60,000 nt of DNA from assembly GCF_963678635.1 (NCBI RefSeq), contig NC_087070.1, forward strand, positions 35,717,109 through 35,777,108, in the 5' to 3' direction. This DNA is from Symsagittifera roscoffensis (lineage: Eukaryota > Xenacoelomorpha > Acoela > Convolutidae). The notes beneath the pieces are model-generated. The model was not told where the DNA came from. It was given only the letters and a program-made list of their open reading frames with translations, and searched no databases. Below are positions 1-10,566 of this stretch, piece by piece. The first letter of the stretch is position 1; each line of letters begins with the position of its first letter. Position numbers and translations under genes: made by a program.

Positions 1-1103
1 GGCTCTGTACTTTTCCACAAAAGTAATTACTGTGAACATCTCTGCTTTCGGTGCCGCTTAGTCTCCCATTAGCTATGGGTCGGAGAACAGTCCTTCCATT
101 CCATTCTTGTTCTTGATGGATCATGCCCGAAATAGCGACTACTGATGCGTCTATGTCTAGCACAAACAGTCCTTTCTCGGTCGGCATGCCGAGGAACGGA
201 GCTTCGCAAAGTTCGCGATTGATTTTCTCCAAAAAAAGATTTGAGCCTCGTCAGGCCAGCTGAAGTTTTTGCTCTTATTTCGCATCAATTGCTGCATGGG
301 GTATATTTTGTCGGCATACCCTTTGATAAACTTTCGGTAATAATTAGTGAAGCCGAGAAATTTCATCAATTGTGTGTCGGTTTTGGTGCCTTCCATGTCA
401 GCACTGCTTCAACTGCTTCAGAATCTAGTCTGACTCCGTGCTTGCCTACAAGGCGACCCAAATATTTTACTGAGTCCCTCAGGATCTCACACTTACAGGG
501 TTTACATTTCAGGCCGGCCTGTTTCATGCAAGTAAATATTTCGTCCAGTCTTTCTAAGTGGTACTCCAGAGTTGGTGTTGCAATCACAACGTCATCAACA
601 TAACACATTATGAGGCAACGTTTTTTGGTTACATTCGTGACTGCCTTGGCCATCAATCGGTGAAATGTAGCCTTCCCGTTACTTAGTCCAAACGGAGTAT
701 TTTTCCACTGGAACAGTCTCAGTTCACCTGCAGAGCCCGTTTTCTCTCAATCCTGTTTTCTGAGGTGCACTTATGAGAACGCAGAGCCCAGATCCAACTT
801 CGTAAAGAATTTTGCATCTCTTAACTTCAAGAGACTTTCATCGATGCGGGGAATCCGGCATGCATCTTTTATCGTTACTGCCTTCAAGTAGCGGAAATCA
901 CAACAAAACCTTCTTTCTTAGCCATGACCTTTTTTCTTAGCCATGACCACTCCACATGCCCACGGGGAATTCGATGCCTCAATTATGTCATATTCCATTA
1001 ACATATCAATTTTATTCTTGCCTTCTTCTGACTTCTGTAGGGTTATTCTCCTAGCCCCTACCTTCTTCTATTTCTATCTCATGTTCTTCAAACTTGTAAC
1101 AAC
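1..1103 (-). pseudogene. pol: Copy A pol: reverse transcriptase and start of RNase H, cut by window edge
   Basis: Minus-strand Ty3/gypsy-type RT in several frames. Seen directly: SPWACGVVMAKKKG and DAKFFTKLDLGSAF (motif A, catalytic Asp) at about 760-950, LFQWKNTPFGL and the catalytic motif CYVDDVVIA in the piece 366-656, and SFLGF-type thumb residues FLGFTNYYRKFIKGYA in 157-396. RNase H begins at about 1-120 and runs off the left edge. There are stops after the KKKG region and in motif A, and frame changes near 370 and 660. The closest relatives in the window are the RT pieces at 26,042-26,659 and 34,319-34,936, but copy A is clearly more diverged and keeps residues before YVDD that those copies lack. 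The enzyme would copy the element RNA into cDNA in cytoplasmic particles; this copy cannot. Confidence 0.85.
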
Positions 1104-1154
1104 CTATATTGGCTTTATGCTTCGAAAAAACGTCTGAGCGTCCGAAAAAACGTC

Positions 1155-1359
1155 TGCGGGACCACTTCTTGTCCCGAGCCGGTTCTCTAAAGATCGGCCT
1201 CTGGGAGCGGGGACGGCCCACAACCTCTCTCTCTCACGTCCGAGATAGGAGCGACCAGCGTAACATATGCTTCCGTCGCCAGAGGTCCCATTGGGACCGT
1301 CCCCGCTCCCAGAGGCCGATCTTTGGAGAACCGAATCGGGACAAGAAATGGTCCGCAGC
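1155..1359. mobile_element. Short fold-back (MITE-like) insertion in copy A pol
   Basis: Two arms of about 65 bp (1,155-1,219 and 1,293-1,358) are reverse complements with few mismatches; both contain GATCGGCCTCTGGGAGCGGG in one orientation. The spacer of about 73 bp has no coding sense. The unit interrupts the RT N-terminal region exactly where the copies at 25,580 and 33,857 read on (ahead of the residues EVFSRYKADIGC). A motif close to CAGACGTTTTTTCG lies on both sides, and on the left flank it occurs twice, as expected if the target site was duplicated. The arms look like terminal inverted repeats of a non-autonomous DNA transposon; the superfamily is unknown. Confidence 0.7.
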
Positions 1360-1380
1360 AAAAACATCTGCATTCCGATT

Positions 1381-1870
1381 CTACACTGCTCTAAGAGAGT
1401 CGACTTCCTTATCCGATATCTTGCCTTTCAGGTGTTCTATCTCAGGTAGGACTGGTTTTTTTGCCGCTAATTCTGTGTCTGTCGGTCTCTCAGGGAAATT
1501 CAAGCAACTAGACAGCCCATCTTTTTTCTCTGATTTCATGGAAAACAATTTTTTAAAAGACTCAAATTCATTTTTTTTCAGTATACAATCTCGGTTGGCA
1601 TGTAATGGACACTCCGTTACTTTAAACATCTTCGAGGTTCTCCAAAATCTGATACTCTGTGTTTAGAGGCAACGCATAGCCAAGCTTCTTTCCACATTAT
1701 ATCGTCAACGATGTTACCTGTCTGTCCAACATCACTTTCACACACAGTCCGTTCTGGTGAGTGAGAAGCTTCTTCATAAAATAGCTGAGCTCTTAATTTT
1801 GGGCCCGGTACCAGACATACTCCTCTGTTGTTACCAAGTTGATTTGAATTCCTCGTCCTAAACGTCACCG
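1381..1870 (-). pseudogene. pol: Copy A pol: spacer between protease and RT
   Basis: Minus-strand pieces 1,381-1,629 and 1,617-1,868 contain residues such as LNFPERP and LPEIEHLKGKISDKEV that match the protease-RT spacer of the + strand copies (around 25,540-25,640). The pieces lie in two frames with an overlap, so there is an indel near 1,620. No catalytic motif is expected here. The fold-back insertion at 1,155-1,359 separates this from the rest of RT. Confidence 0.7.
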
Positions 1871-2700
1871 CTACAGATTTATGAAAAATTGCACCTTCGC
1901 TTGATTAATCAAGATCTTATTAACAGGTTTCTTTTCATACTTCCTCTCTGGGTTCTTGATTTGTATCAACCCGTCGTTGAGGTCCATCGTAACGTCGAAG
2001 TTGAGCACAAAGTCGCGTCGAAGGATGAACTGATCGGATCCGTCCAAGTTTTCGACAACCAGAAAGCTCATCCAGGATGCCTTCCTCCCAATTGCAGCGA
2101 AATGATGGGAGTCCTTCCGGCCACGTAGATTGCGCCCTGATTGGCCGCAGCCAGTCTGATATTAGTCGGTATCAAATCCAACCTATTGAAGCCCAAATCG
2201 GTCTAGATGCTTAACCCAGCTCCAGTGTCAAGCCGTCCTTTCACGGAAACTTGTCTGCCCTGTACGTCCAATAACTGTGCTGCCAGATCGGCTTCACAGC
2301 CTATGTGGACCGCATCCTGTTCAAGCATTGCATTTTGTCCATTTCGTCGTACATTAACCTCTTCTTGACCTATGTAGATCCGGCCTACTTGGTCACTTGC
2401 ATTGGTTACGTGAGCTTTCATGTAAATTTTTATTCCATCCACATTCATCAGAATTGGGTATGGGCCATAGAACTCTATATGATGTTCATCTACTCTCATC
2501 AGTCTCGGCCCCCTTGTTGTGAGTAACATTCTCACAGCCTCAGGTAATCTGCATCAATATCCAGGTCTAACAGGGTGATTTCCGACGGCTCACTCCAGTT
2601 CTTCACAACCTGATGACCCGCGTCCGATATGATCGACATCATCTTGCTTCCCTCTCTTGTCATACCGAAGGTCTTCGTCTTCCCTGAAATTACATTCAAT
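1871..2700 (-). pseudogene. pol: Copy A retropepsin-like protease region
   Basis: The active-site triplet appears as GRLDTGAGLSI at the end of the piece 2,203-2,535, followed directly by a stop. The flap-to-C-terminal part resumes in another frame at 1,871-2,071 with SFLVVENLDGSDQFILRRDF. In the related + strand copies the latter is FILGRDF, so copy A has Gly to Arg in the conserved ILGR(D) block. Upstream, residues TFGMTREGSKMMSIISDAG match the FGITKIGARIMSIITVGG stretch of the other copies. It would have cleaved Gag-Pol; the stop and frameshift make it inactive. Confidence 0.75.
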
Positions 2701-4960
2701 TTCAAACCCCGTTTCTCGGGTTCCTGCTTGTCTTCTTTTTTCACTGTCTTCTCTAAGGTATCCAGTTTCTCGCGCAACTCCCTACTTTTCAGTTCAGACC
2801 TCACCCATTGTTCAACTTCTTTCGTAGCTAACTGCAGTGCGGTCCGAGCCGCTAGACCATCATCTACCTTGAGCGCACTAGCTGGTGCAGCCTCCAGACT
2901 TGAGGCAATCGCGTCATCCGGCGAGGTCTTTACCTTCTTAGTTGTGAATGTGCCTTGTGTCACTTTTTTCTTTCGCGACTGAGCTTCGTTCATCAGGCTT
3001 GCTCGACTAGCTTTTACTCCTGAAAGCGCCTCTTCGTGACGTGGATGCTTCGGTCCGCTACTCCGATTGCAGAAGAAACATCTAGGTCCATATTTCATTA
3101 TGAGCCCTCTCACGTTTTCTTCGTGGTCCTCGTTAGTTGCGTCAACGTCGTCAAGTAACTAACCAATCGCTTTCATTCTTTGTTTATAATTGAAACTGGC
3201 TGACACTTGATGATTCAGCGAACCACAATTAGCGTAAGACCTCTTTTGTCCATGTCATCACGAGGTTGATACCAACCAGAACTTGTGCCGGTGTCCATTC
3301 CGCTGTAGTTGTCGTAGTTGTAGTAGCGATTCTGAGCCCTTGGGTTTATGGGCAGATATTCATGCGATTTCATGCAAAAATCGTCGGGCTTGGGCACGGA
3401 GTCCGCTGACAAGGTAAAGTGGGTGGCCATTATGGTCTTCAGCTCATCACTCTTTTCCCATCCATGAACTTCGAAATTATGGCTAAGATCCTTTCTGAGA
3501 TTCTCTCATCAGTATTAATTATCCCTCTGAGCAGTTCTAGGTTATCCCAAAACTTTTCGATGGACTCATCATCTTTGGTGCCTCTTCTCAAATTTCGACA
3601 TCGCCTGATACCCCTGCACACCCGAGCCGAAAAGATTCAGCAGGATGTCAAAGATTTTGCGAGAACTGTCACGTTCATTTGTCCTTTTCGCCGTTACACA
3701 GCTTAGGGCCGTGCCTTCTAAGTTGCTGGTCAGTGCGGTACATTCCTGTTTCTTCGAGAGGTTTTCTTCCTCAAAATGTAATTTCATTACCTCTATCCGA
3801 GTATCAATGCAGCCATCTGACTCATGTTTGTTCGACTTCAGTTTCTTGAGTGTCCTTCGCGACCTTTCTCCTCTCCCAGTAGACTTCGAGAGTTTAGTAT
3901 TAAACGTCTCAAGAGACCTGTTCTATGGTTCAAACCTTGAAGCGTACATCGTAGTATCATGCCAAACGGTGGTCAAATCTGGAACCGATCTGACCTGCGG
4001 CACTGTGGGCAAACGAGCCCCTGATGTAGCTTCCACCTCTGGCCTGGTTCGATCCATCCAACCTGCCCTAGGTGGGGCTGCCCTATGTCTCTCTCTATGA
4101 TTAGGCTCAAAACTTGTTCTCGATCCCTGGGGACCCTCTACATGTCTTGGTACTCTGAATCCGTCAGATGCCTGACGCAGGTTTTCTCTTGGACCGGAAT
4201 GCTTTTCTTGGTTGCTGCTGCTCAAGGGCTTGTCAAGCTTCCGCATCATAAGATCAGCCTTAGCATCCAATCTGCTCCCATCGTTATCTCATCTGACATC
4301 GGTCTTGATGGCAAATTGGATATCGCTTTCTTATTTTTCTCCCGTCTCGGACTGGGAGTAAAATCCGTGCCCGAGTGCATTAGTCCCGGATTGACAAGGC
4401 CAGAAGACAGTCCATCAGTTCGGAGCGACGCCATGCGTTCATCATACAGCGTTTTAAAATTCTTTTTTGCTCTTGAACTCGACTGTCCTTCTCTGGAACT
4501 TATGCTTGACGTTATCTTATTCTCTTTCTGTTTGGCCAGTGAGGATTGCTCCTTTCTCCGACCACTGTTCTCGGTCACCGATCTAGAAGTCCTTTTGAAC
4601 CCGAGTTCCTCTGCTGTATCGGCTTCGGGACGCTCCGAGGTATTTTGAGATTCTTCGACTCTTTTCCGCTAAAATTCCTCTCCAGACCCTTCTAGGTCTT
4701 GGTGATGGTGACAGTCGGGTCGGCTCAGCATTTGTTCCCCTTCCTCGAAGGAATCAGTTGGTGTCATGTTCGCTGCCCCGGCCTCAGCATTTCGCCCTTT
4801 TTCCCAGTCTAGATTTTTCTTGCTTCTTAGTTTCATTCCACTCACTAAAAGATCACTACGATCTTCACTCATTGCCTCAATTGCAAAACTTCGGAGATGC
4901 TGCTAACAAAGATTGGCTGCGCCGCAACCTCATTCTCCTCGTGCTTCCCGTGCTCATCCT
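2532..4960 (-). pseudogene. gag: Copy A gag-like region
   Basis: This is a minus-strand gag in pieces. The pieces are 4,669-4,872 (N-terminus, resembling the MVNTRSSKE start of the + copies), 4,246-4,578 and 3,923-4,270 (Ser/Arg-rich linker), 3,569-3,787 and 3,439-3,621 (capsid-like helices, including IFDILLNLFGSG and AMSKFEKRHQR), 3,215-3,430, and 2,532-3,113 (starting with CFFC of a zinc knuckle). The zinc knuckle is incomplete: CFFC is present, but the following His and Cys of CCHC are not seen at the usual spacing. Gag would form the particle and bind RNA. The region is disrupted by at least five frame changes. Confidence 0.75.
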
Positions 4961-5038
4961 TTGAACCTTAGTCACTTCTCCTAACGAATCCCTTTTCTCC
5001 AAATTTCACGATTAGTGAGATTTTTAGTATACATACAT

Positions 5039-5062
5039 ATCTATATATATATATATATATAT
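5039..5062. repeat. (TA)n microsatellite
   Basis: Alternating TA with a few interruptions in an AT-rich non-coding stretch, downstream of (ACAT)-like sequence. Confidence 0.9.
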
Positions 5063-5510
5063 AAAATTTACGACAGTGCACAAATTCCAAAAAATAAAGA
5101 CAACTCACGCGTGCTTATGTACTCAATTCTTTCAGTATCCAGAAATATTTTTTTAGTCTCTTATATTGTATCTTCAATTTCAATTCGAACCTCAAAAAAC
5201 AAATGTCTGATCAATCACGATCTAAAAGGCGATCTATGAATGACTCAGCCAAGATTAAACACAGGGTCTGCCCAGTGTTGAGTTATTATTAGTTCCGCTC
5301 AAAAATTTAATGTATAATAGTATCGCAAAAATTCGCAAGATATATTAACTGACACACAGAACACAATTAACGAGAAATAACAACAAACCTATGGGTAATC
5401 ACTTTACCGCTGCAGATGCATCAAGTTACTGCCTCGTTTAAAAATAGACAATTTTTTGTAAAATAGCAGTGATGGTTTTTAATAATGGATGAATAAAACT
5501 TACTCTTAAC

Positions 5511-5860
5511 GAAAAGGACTTCTCTCAATTGGAACACTCCAAATGAACGAATCCCAGGACACTACCGTCTCCAATGAGTGTGTCTTGTCTATTAAACTCA
5601 CCGAGGTCTTCTTCTATGTCCTGCGATTGTCCGAGCTGTCCTATTAAGTAGTCAACGCAACCTCTGATCGAAATTATCTAGAATCTAAGCAAAAGCTCTC
5701 CCACACTAGGAAAGTTCCAAGTGCACGAGAGTAGGGCACAACTCTCTCTTCTCAAGTGAGTGTGTCTTGCTTAATACACTCACCGAGGTCTTCCTCTATG
5801 TGTTCCCGGATTTCCCGAGCCTTTCTAATAAGTAGCTCAAGGCAACCAGACATCCAAAAT
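5511..5860. repeat. Diverged tandem duplication, period about 182 bp
   Basis: GAGTGTGTCTTG occurs at 5,576 and again at 5,758, each followed by an ACTCACCGAGGTCTTC-type stretch, CTATGT, and an AAGTAG(T/C)(C/T)CAA(C/G)GCAACC-like end. Sequence before the anchors also matches weakly. This is a two-copy tandem repeat in the copy A leader; its function is unknown. Confidence 0.7.
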
Positions 5861-7548
5861 AATAATCAAAAAAAGAAATTGTTTGGATAACTCTGATGAA
5901 CCCGATTTAGAATCTAAAGTTGATCGCAAACCTCCGGGTCAACTGGTCTATCTACTCCTAATGTACACACCTCGTAAATAATTGATTTTCTATTTCACTT
6001 TTAAAGGGATATTTAATATATCTAAATCACCTCAAATATTCACTCTGAATTTCGCTAAAGAGGGTTGTTAGGGGCTTAACTGACTCCGGAGGGTTCCCCA
6101 AAAAAAATTAAAACCAAGTGTTTTTGCCGCGGTAAAGCCTCCGATTGCGGTCCAACTTACTTAAAACAAGGTTGGTTGACCCAGCCAACCTACGCTGTGG
6201 AAAACAAACGGGGTTTTAAAGAATTTCTTTTGCTGAGAGGGTTCCCAAAAAATTGGATTCTCTAAACTAACAATCTCTAAAAACATTTTTTCCTGAAATT
6301 ATCATTTTAACAAGGGTTGCGGTTCAGAAAATTGATTAAAAACGTCGACTTATGGTACTAAAATTAATCCAGTTGGTTTGTTAGTCTTCGAGAAATCAAC
6401 AAAATGCGTTTTCTAAATTGGCCTCTTTTCGACCTATGTAGGATCTCAGAGACTTTTTGCAATTCTTGCTGAAAAGGCTTAAAAATACTTGAAACGAGCG
6501 CAGTAGCCTTGTAGAGTACTGGAATAATGCAAAATACCGGACCAAAATTGGATTAGAATCAAATATTTGGCCAAAAATATTGGATAAACTGCGCAGAAGC
6601 TTTATTTTGTTTGGAAAAATTTGGATATACCAAAATTTTGGGTGAACATATTGGTCGAAAATCGGTTTTTCCAAAAAAAACTAGGGTCACTTTTGGTCAA
6701 AATGGTAAATAGGTAAAATATAATAAGGGTAATAATGTTTTAGTAGTCGTTAATCAATCTTATTATACCCTCCTTTACACCAAAATACCCGAATTCAGAC
6801 CCTCAACTCAGAATGTTGCAATCGATGGGGGTGCAATCGGACCGCGCCAATTGTGTCCCCCATCGCCTAAGTTGGTTGAAATAGTACCCGAACGATAATA
6901 CATTTGTGCTAACGATACCCAACATGCGTTGTGGATGTTGTCCCTGTTGTCCCCTGTTGCTTCTGGAACACGTCTGTTAGCTTGCCACTCTACTTCCGGT
7001 CACCGGCAAAATTATTATTAACGCGCTTAAATACTCAAAGAACACTCGAAGGAGGGAACCTAACCAACCACCAAAACACTCAATTTTTCGATCAAAAATG
7101 AATTAAACCAATCTGAAACAACATCAAATAGGACAGTCAGATCACATCTTGTCCGGAAATGATATATAAAGTGTAATTTTACGTTTTTCACTGTTTTTGG
7201 TAGTTTTTGGGTTTTTTACAATTTTTTTTTGAATTTTTTCGTTTTCAAGTAAATTTAATTTCGGCTTTTTCTTAGTTATACATTGTTTTTGTTTGGTTTC
7301 AGGCTTTCTCTTCAATTGTTTTCGATGCCGGGGCCTCGGGATAAGCGGGCCCTAGACTTCCCACCTAGCCATCTGACCCCCGGAATTTTCTGTCTTTGGT
7401 TAAAAAGTTAAATTATACCAGGTGGAAGGTCCGCACTTTCCGCCTAGCACAACGCAGGACATAAAGGCCTCTAACTTGGGCATACGCCCGGAGCGGAGGA
7501 CTCGTCTCTAAAACGATTGCTGATCGTGATGGTTTTTTTTGCCTTTAA

Positions 7549-7569
7549 CAGTCCCACTCAAGAGCGCCA
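7549..7569 (-). promoter_or_regulatory. Primer-binding-site-like sequence of copy A
   Basis: On the minus strand, 12 nt after the end of the LTR-like sequence, the sequence reads TGGCGCTCTTGAGTGGGAC. It starts with TGG, as expected of a site complementary to a tRNA 3' CCA end, and resembles retroviral tRNA-Lys sites in its first bases. A diverged equivalent (TGACGCTCCTGGG) occupies the same place after the LTR at 10,304-10,857. Priming tRNA not determined; the gap to the LTR is larger than usual. Confidence 0.45.
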
Positions 7570-7581
7570 TAAAAACGTCTG

Positions 7582-7940
7582 TGTAACATTCGCACAGACA
7601 CTACACAGTGACGGAACGTGGAAAAAGTACCTATTGACGACTGGCAAGCGTCAGTTACCCTATTTCTACTCAGTTTCAACCGTCTAGACCTAACCAGTTA
7701 GTTTTCTGGTCTGCTTAGGAGTAAGTAAAAAGTTGCCATTTTAAGTCATCTGTCAAACTACTTTTGATCAGCCTTCGTTTACATGCAGAAATCACCATAT
7801 AGCTGGGTCTCGTATCCCCAGACTACAAGAATACTACTAAAAACACGGCTAAAAATCATAATTTTTTTGTGTCTTTAGTGACAATTATATACTAAATCCA
7901 TCGGAGATGGATTGACTCTTTCCTCTTTACTAACTACTCA
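7582..7940 (-). repeat. LTR of copy A, interrupted by the PLE
   Basis: On the minus strand this segment ends in TGTTACA, as do two other LTR-like segments (ending at 10,857 on + and at 48,604 on -). It shares with the 48,604-49,020 segment a TGGGGATACGAGACCCAGC-like block and a terminal-half hairpin (7,895-7,913: 8-bp stem, 3-nt loop). The other end is lost where PLE sequence begins, around 7,940. Boundaries are inferred by comparison. Confidence 0.6.
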
Positions 7941-7949
7941 TGCTCTGAA

Positions 7950-8650
7950 ATACTGAACAATATTGATAAGGGGGTTGGTTTTTGCATAATGAGGAAACAA
8001 ACGTATGAATCAAAGCTGGAATCCTTGTTGAACTCTGTTCAGTTTGTGAAAAAAAGATGCAACCACTGATGAGGTGATACTGAAAATTGAGAAGGAACTT
8101 AACAAAGAATTACAAGCCATAAACAAAAGAGACGAGATAAGTGATCAGTTATATTCCAAGATGAGGTCAACAGGGGGGCAACCCGCCCGTTTGTACGGTT
8201 TAGCTAAGGTACACAAGGATGATACACCCCTACGACCAGTACTATCACTTCCAGGCAGCTCGTATGAGAATCTTAACAAAATGCTTGCAAAGTGTTTTGA
8301 CAAGATCGATGGAGCAAATATAGAATAATAGTAAAGAGGCTAGAGAAACAATTTAAAAAATTGCTCTAGATCCGGATGAAACCATAATATCTCTTGATGT
8401 GAAAAGTTTGTACACCAACGTTCCCCTGAAGGAGGCAATAGAAATTGTTTTACAGAAGCTGTAGAGCCAGGAGTCTCCTCCTGAAATTTAAAGAGCAACA
8501 ATGAAAATGCTTTTGAATATGGCGGTCAGCAAAGTATATTTCAAGTGTAATGATTCATGGTATGTACAAGTTGATGGTTTAGCAATGGGCGCGTCCCTTG
8601 CTGTAATTCTGACAAACTTATGGCTAAAATAGTACTAGTTTGCTCTAAAA
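7950..8650 (+). pseudogene. PLE reverse transcriptase, N-terminal part through motif B
   Basis: The reading continues across stops and shifts: DKGVGFCIMRKQTYESKLE near 7,970, then GGQPARLYGLAKVHKD and PLRPVLSLPGSSYE in the piece 8,074-8,328. Motif A follows as ISLDVKSLYTNVPLKEA (about 8,390-8,440) and motif B as QVDGLAMGASLAVILTN (about 8,565-8,620). These are signature blocks of Penelope-like RTs, which are related to telomerase. Two TAG codons lie just after motif B. The 5' end abuts, and appears to interrupt, the LTR of copy A. The element would use target-primed reverse transcription with its own endonuclease; this copy is dead. Confidence 0.9.
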
Positions 8651-8662
8651 CAAGAAATAACG

Positions 8663-9145
8663 GTGGGAACGGAGGTACATCAAACTAATGACAAAAACGG
8701 CTTGTGCCCATGTTGCAGCAGGAAAGTCACATATAGATCAAAGGGGGTTGAATGCGAGAGTTGCCGAAACTGGTATCATCTAAAATGCGGAAAATTATCC
8801 AATGACGTATACGCATCAATAACCGAGATAGTCTGGTACTGTGAAAGCTGCTGCCGAGCTAAGAACAAGGAGAAGGATACTCCCCTGGTGGAATTGTTCC
8901 TCAGGTATGTGGATGACATTGTTAGAACAGTCAGAGGGGAGCCGAGTTGTCTTCTCGATGCCGCCAATTCTCTTCATCCAAATTTGCAGTCCACTCTAGA
9001 GAAAACTAATTCGGAGGGGAAATTGCCGTTCCTAGCTTTGAACATAAATGTCTCGCAGGGTAGGCGTGTAACTTGCAGTTGGTATCAAAAACCAACAGAT
9101 ACAGGGACTATACTGAACTATAGAAGCTGCGCCAACTCAGTATAA
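8663..9145 (+). pseudogene. PLE RT: PHD-type zinc finger insert plus catalytic motif C
   Basis: The piece is in the same frame as motif B upstream, separated only by two TAG codons. It contains a full C4HC3 pattern: CPCC, then VECESC, NWYHLKC, and WYCESC. Directly after that come FLRYVDDIVRTV (RT motif C, catalytic Asp pair) and the palm/thumb block FLALNINVSQGR and CSWYQKPTDTG. The finger therefore sits inside the RT between motifs B and C. PHD fingers commonly read histone tails; a role in target choice would be inference. The frame stops at 9,143-9,145 and the element continues in another frame. Confidence 0.85.
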
Positions 9146-9904
9146 GCGTAGTGTTATCCAAGGCACTGTACACAGGGCTTTTAGGAGTACATCTAGCTGG
9201 GAGCAATTTGATAAGGCTATGGAAACTAATAGGGCGCAATGGCTGACAAATCGGCTGAAAATTGGTCCACAAAGGTGGCTTCAGACGCCTTGTGCAAGAT
9301 CATCGAGGGTAAGGGCAAGCCCCTGGATAGTGAGAGGTGTTTGTCAGTTCAATCACCAAAGGATGGGAAGCCTCCAATGCTGATGGTGCAATATAGGCAA
9401 TATAGAGGTAACCAGAGCCAATATTTTGCTAATAGGTTAAACGTTCAAGTGGTTTTCACCACAAGAAAACTAGAATCATGTTTACCATCACTGAAGTCAG
9501 CATTTTCTAATGACCTCAAGTCAAGAGTGGTTTATAAACTGTCATGTAGTGGATGCAATTCCACCTATGTCGGACAAACTTTTCGATATTTGACCACTAG
9601 AATTGAGGAACATAAGAAAGCAGACTCACCGTTAGGCCTCCACCATCAGCAATGCCAACTTGAGGGAAATAGCGCAGATCTTAGTTGGGAAATTATAGAT
9701 AGGTCAAACAACCAAACAAAATTGCTAACACTAGAGGCAATACATATCAGGAAAGAGAAACCGGGCTTGAACACGCGCGATGAGTTTAGGAGCAAGGAGT
9801 TAACACTGAAAATTTATTCCCAAAATATTTTGGATTTTTTATTTAAAATTTACATATCTTTATTTTATTTAGATTTTTACTTAAAATCTAAATTGAAATG
9901 ATGA
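9146..9904 (+). pseudogene. PLE C-terminal region with GIY-YIG endonuclease
   Basis: The piece 9,239-9,901 reads through YRGNQSQYFANRLNVQVVFT (RT-endonuclease linker) to the endonuclease: VVYKLSCSGCNSTYVGQT (the Y...YVG variant of GIY-YIG), RYLTTRIEEHKKADSPLG (conserved Arg and His), and LEAIHIRKEKPGLNTR (metal-binding Glu and Asn). The cysteine pair in SCSGC is typical of the Penelope group. The enzyme would nick target DNA to prime reverse transcription. The last residues are AT-rich, low-complexity and probably not original. The 3' end lies near 9,970, where another repeat begins. Confidence 0.9.
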
Positions 9905-9974
9905 CTCAGAAACTTCCAGATAAATTAATTTAAAAATGTTAAATTAATTTTAGAGGTTGAAAGTTTTTTAATCT

Positions 9975-10264
9975 TGTGCCAGTTGGTCATATTTGGAAGT
10001 TAGACCTTGAGGAATACGAACTACGTAATTTTGGGTGGAAATTTAATTTTTCAAAAATTTGAATAGAGCCTGTCATGCTCAACTTTCTCGCAAAAACTGA
10101 AAATATCAGAAAAAGAAGATCAAAACATCCAATTTACAATCGCGGGAAAGTACTTAAAAAAGCAGCGGGAATTTCGAGATACAAAAGAACCGCGAGTAGA
10201 GCCGTCTTATCCTGAAATAGGAGAAGGAGTGATTACAGAAGGAGAATACATTTATTCGAGCTGA
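9975..10264 (+). pseudogene. ORFc fragment of a giant Ty3/gypsy-like element
   Basis: Nucleotide match, with small indels, to 48,115-48,417. Both include GTCATATTTGGAAGTT and end ...TATTCGAGCTGA. The homology starts abruptly at TGTGCCAG, immediately after the PLE tail, so the PLE or a rearrangement removed the 5' part. A deletion around 10,170 removes part of the frame. The copy at 48,080-48,417 is intact over this stretch. The fragment shows that ORFc directly precedes the LTR in a second, independent element copy. Function unknown. Confidence 0.75.
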
Positions 10265-10280
10265 ACTAGAGTGAACCCTC

Positions 10281-10303
10281 AGTGGAAAGGTGGACAGCTG
10301 GGG
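10281..10303 (+). promoter_or_regulatory. Polypurine-tract-like stretch before LTR
   Basis: GTGGAAAGGTGGA is purine-rich and lies a few bases upstream of the LTR start TGTCCC, where the plus-strand primer of an LTR element is expected. The same string precedes the LTR start at 48,457. The few bases between tract and TG (cagctgggg) are atypical. Confidence 0.4.
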
Positions 10304-10335
10304 TGTCCCAATGGTTCAGACCAAAACTTCAATTC

Positions 10336-10483
10336 TTGAGTCAAAACTTATTTCTCTTGTTGAAATTAATTAGTATCTAACTTCTCAAGTCATCATACTT
10401 AATTCTCGAGTTGCTTACTGATTTAGTTACTCCAATTCTTGAGTGTGCTGGTATGTGAGTACCCAATTTAGTTTTCTCGAGTG
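10336..10483 (+). promoter_or_regulatory. Cluster of CTYRAGT motifs in the LTR
   Basis: Five copies of CTTGAGT, CTCAAGT or CTCGAGT lie within 150 bp (near 10,336, 10,383, 10,404, 10,437 and 10,475). The same core begins every unit of the 20-bp repeat at 39,239-39,318. The core resembles sites of NK-2 class homeodomain proteins (CACTCAAG type); this is inference. Confidence 0.4.
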
Positions 10484-10531
10484 TGTTTAGCTCAACATGA
10501 TTGTTATGTTGAACTAAGGAGAGTTTTAGGT

Positions 10532-10554
10532 TGATCCATCTGAAATGGATCAAA
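10532..10554 (+). other. Perfect hairpin in LTR
   Basis: TTGATCCAT and ATGGATCAA are perfect complements around a 5-nt loop. AATAAA lies 12 nt downstream. Related hairpins with the ATCCATC/GATGGAT core occur in the two minus-strand LTRs (7,895-7,913 and 48,930-48,944), which are otherwise poorly conserved. Confidence 0.7.
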
Positions 10555-10566
10555 GTTCCACTGTCT

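Larger units (their letters stand above)
4961..7548. other. Non-coding leader of copy A
   Basis: No convincing coding region lies here; the few open frames are short and unlike the element's proteins. It lies between the start of minus-strand gag and the primer-binding-site-like stretch at 7,549-7,569, so it is best read as the 5' leader of copy A. It is AT-rich with homopolymer runs and contains a (TA)n run and a diverged 182-bp duplication, listed separately. The + strand element has a similarly long leader but with different repeats. Confidence 0.5.

Noticed and set aside
8061-8090. CTGATGA...GAAA, hammerhead ribozyme-like core expected in PLE terminal repeats
   Set aside because: Lies in the RT coding region and the flanking bases do not form the required stems. 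A second hit near 3,495-3,520 (-) is one base off and is gag coding sequence.
8991-9010. Possible host gene with a PHD finger
   Set aside because: The finger is embedded in RT motifs in one frame, so it belongs to the PLE.
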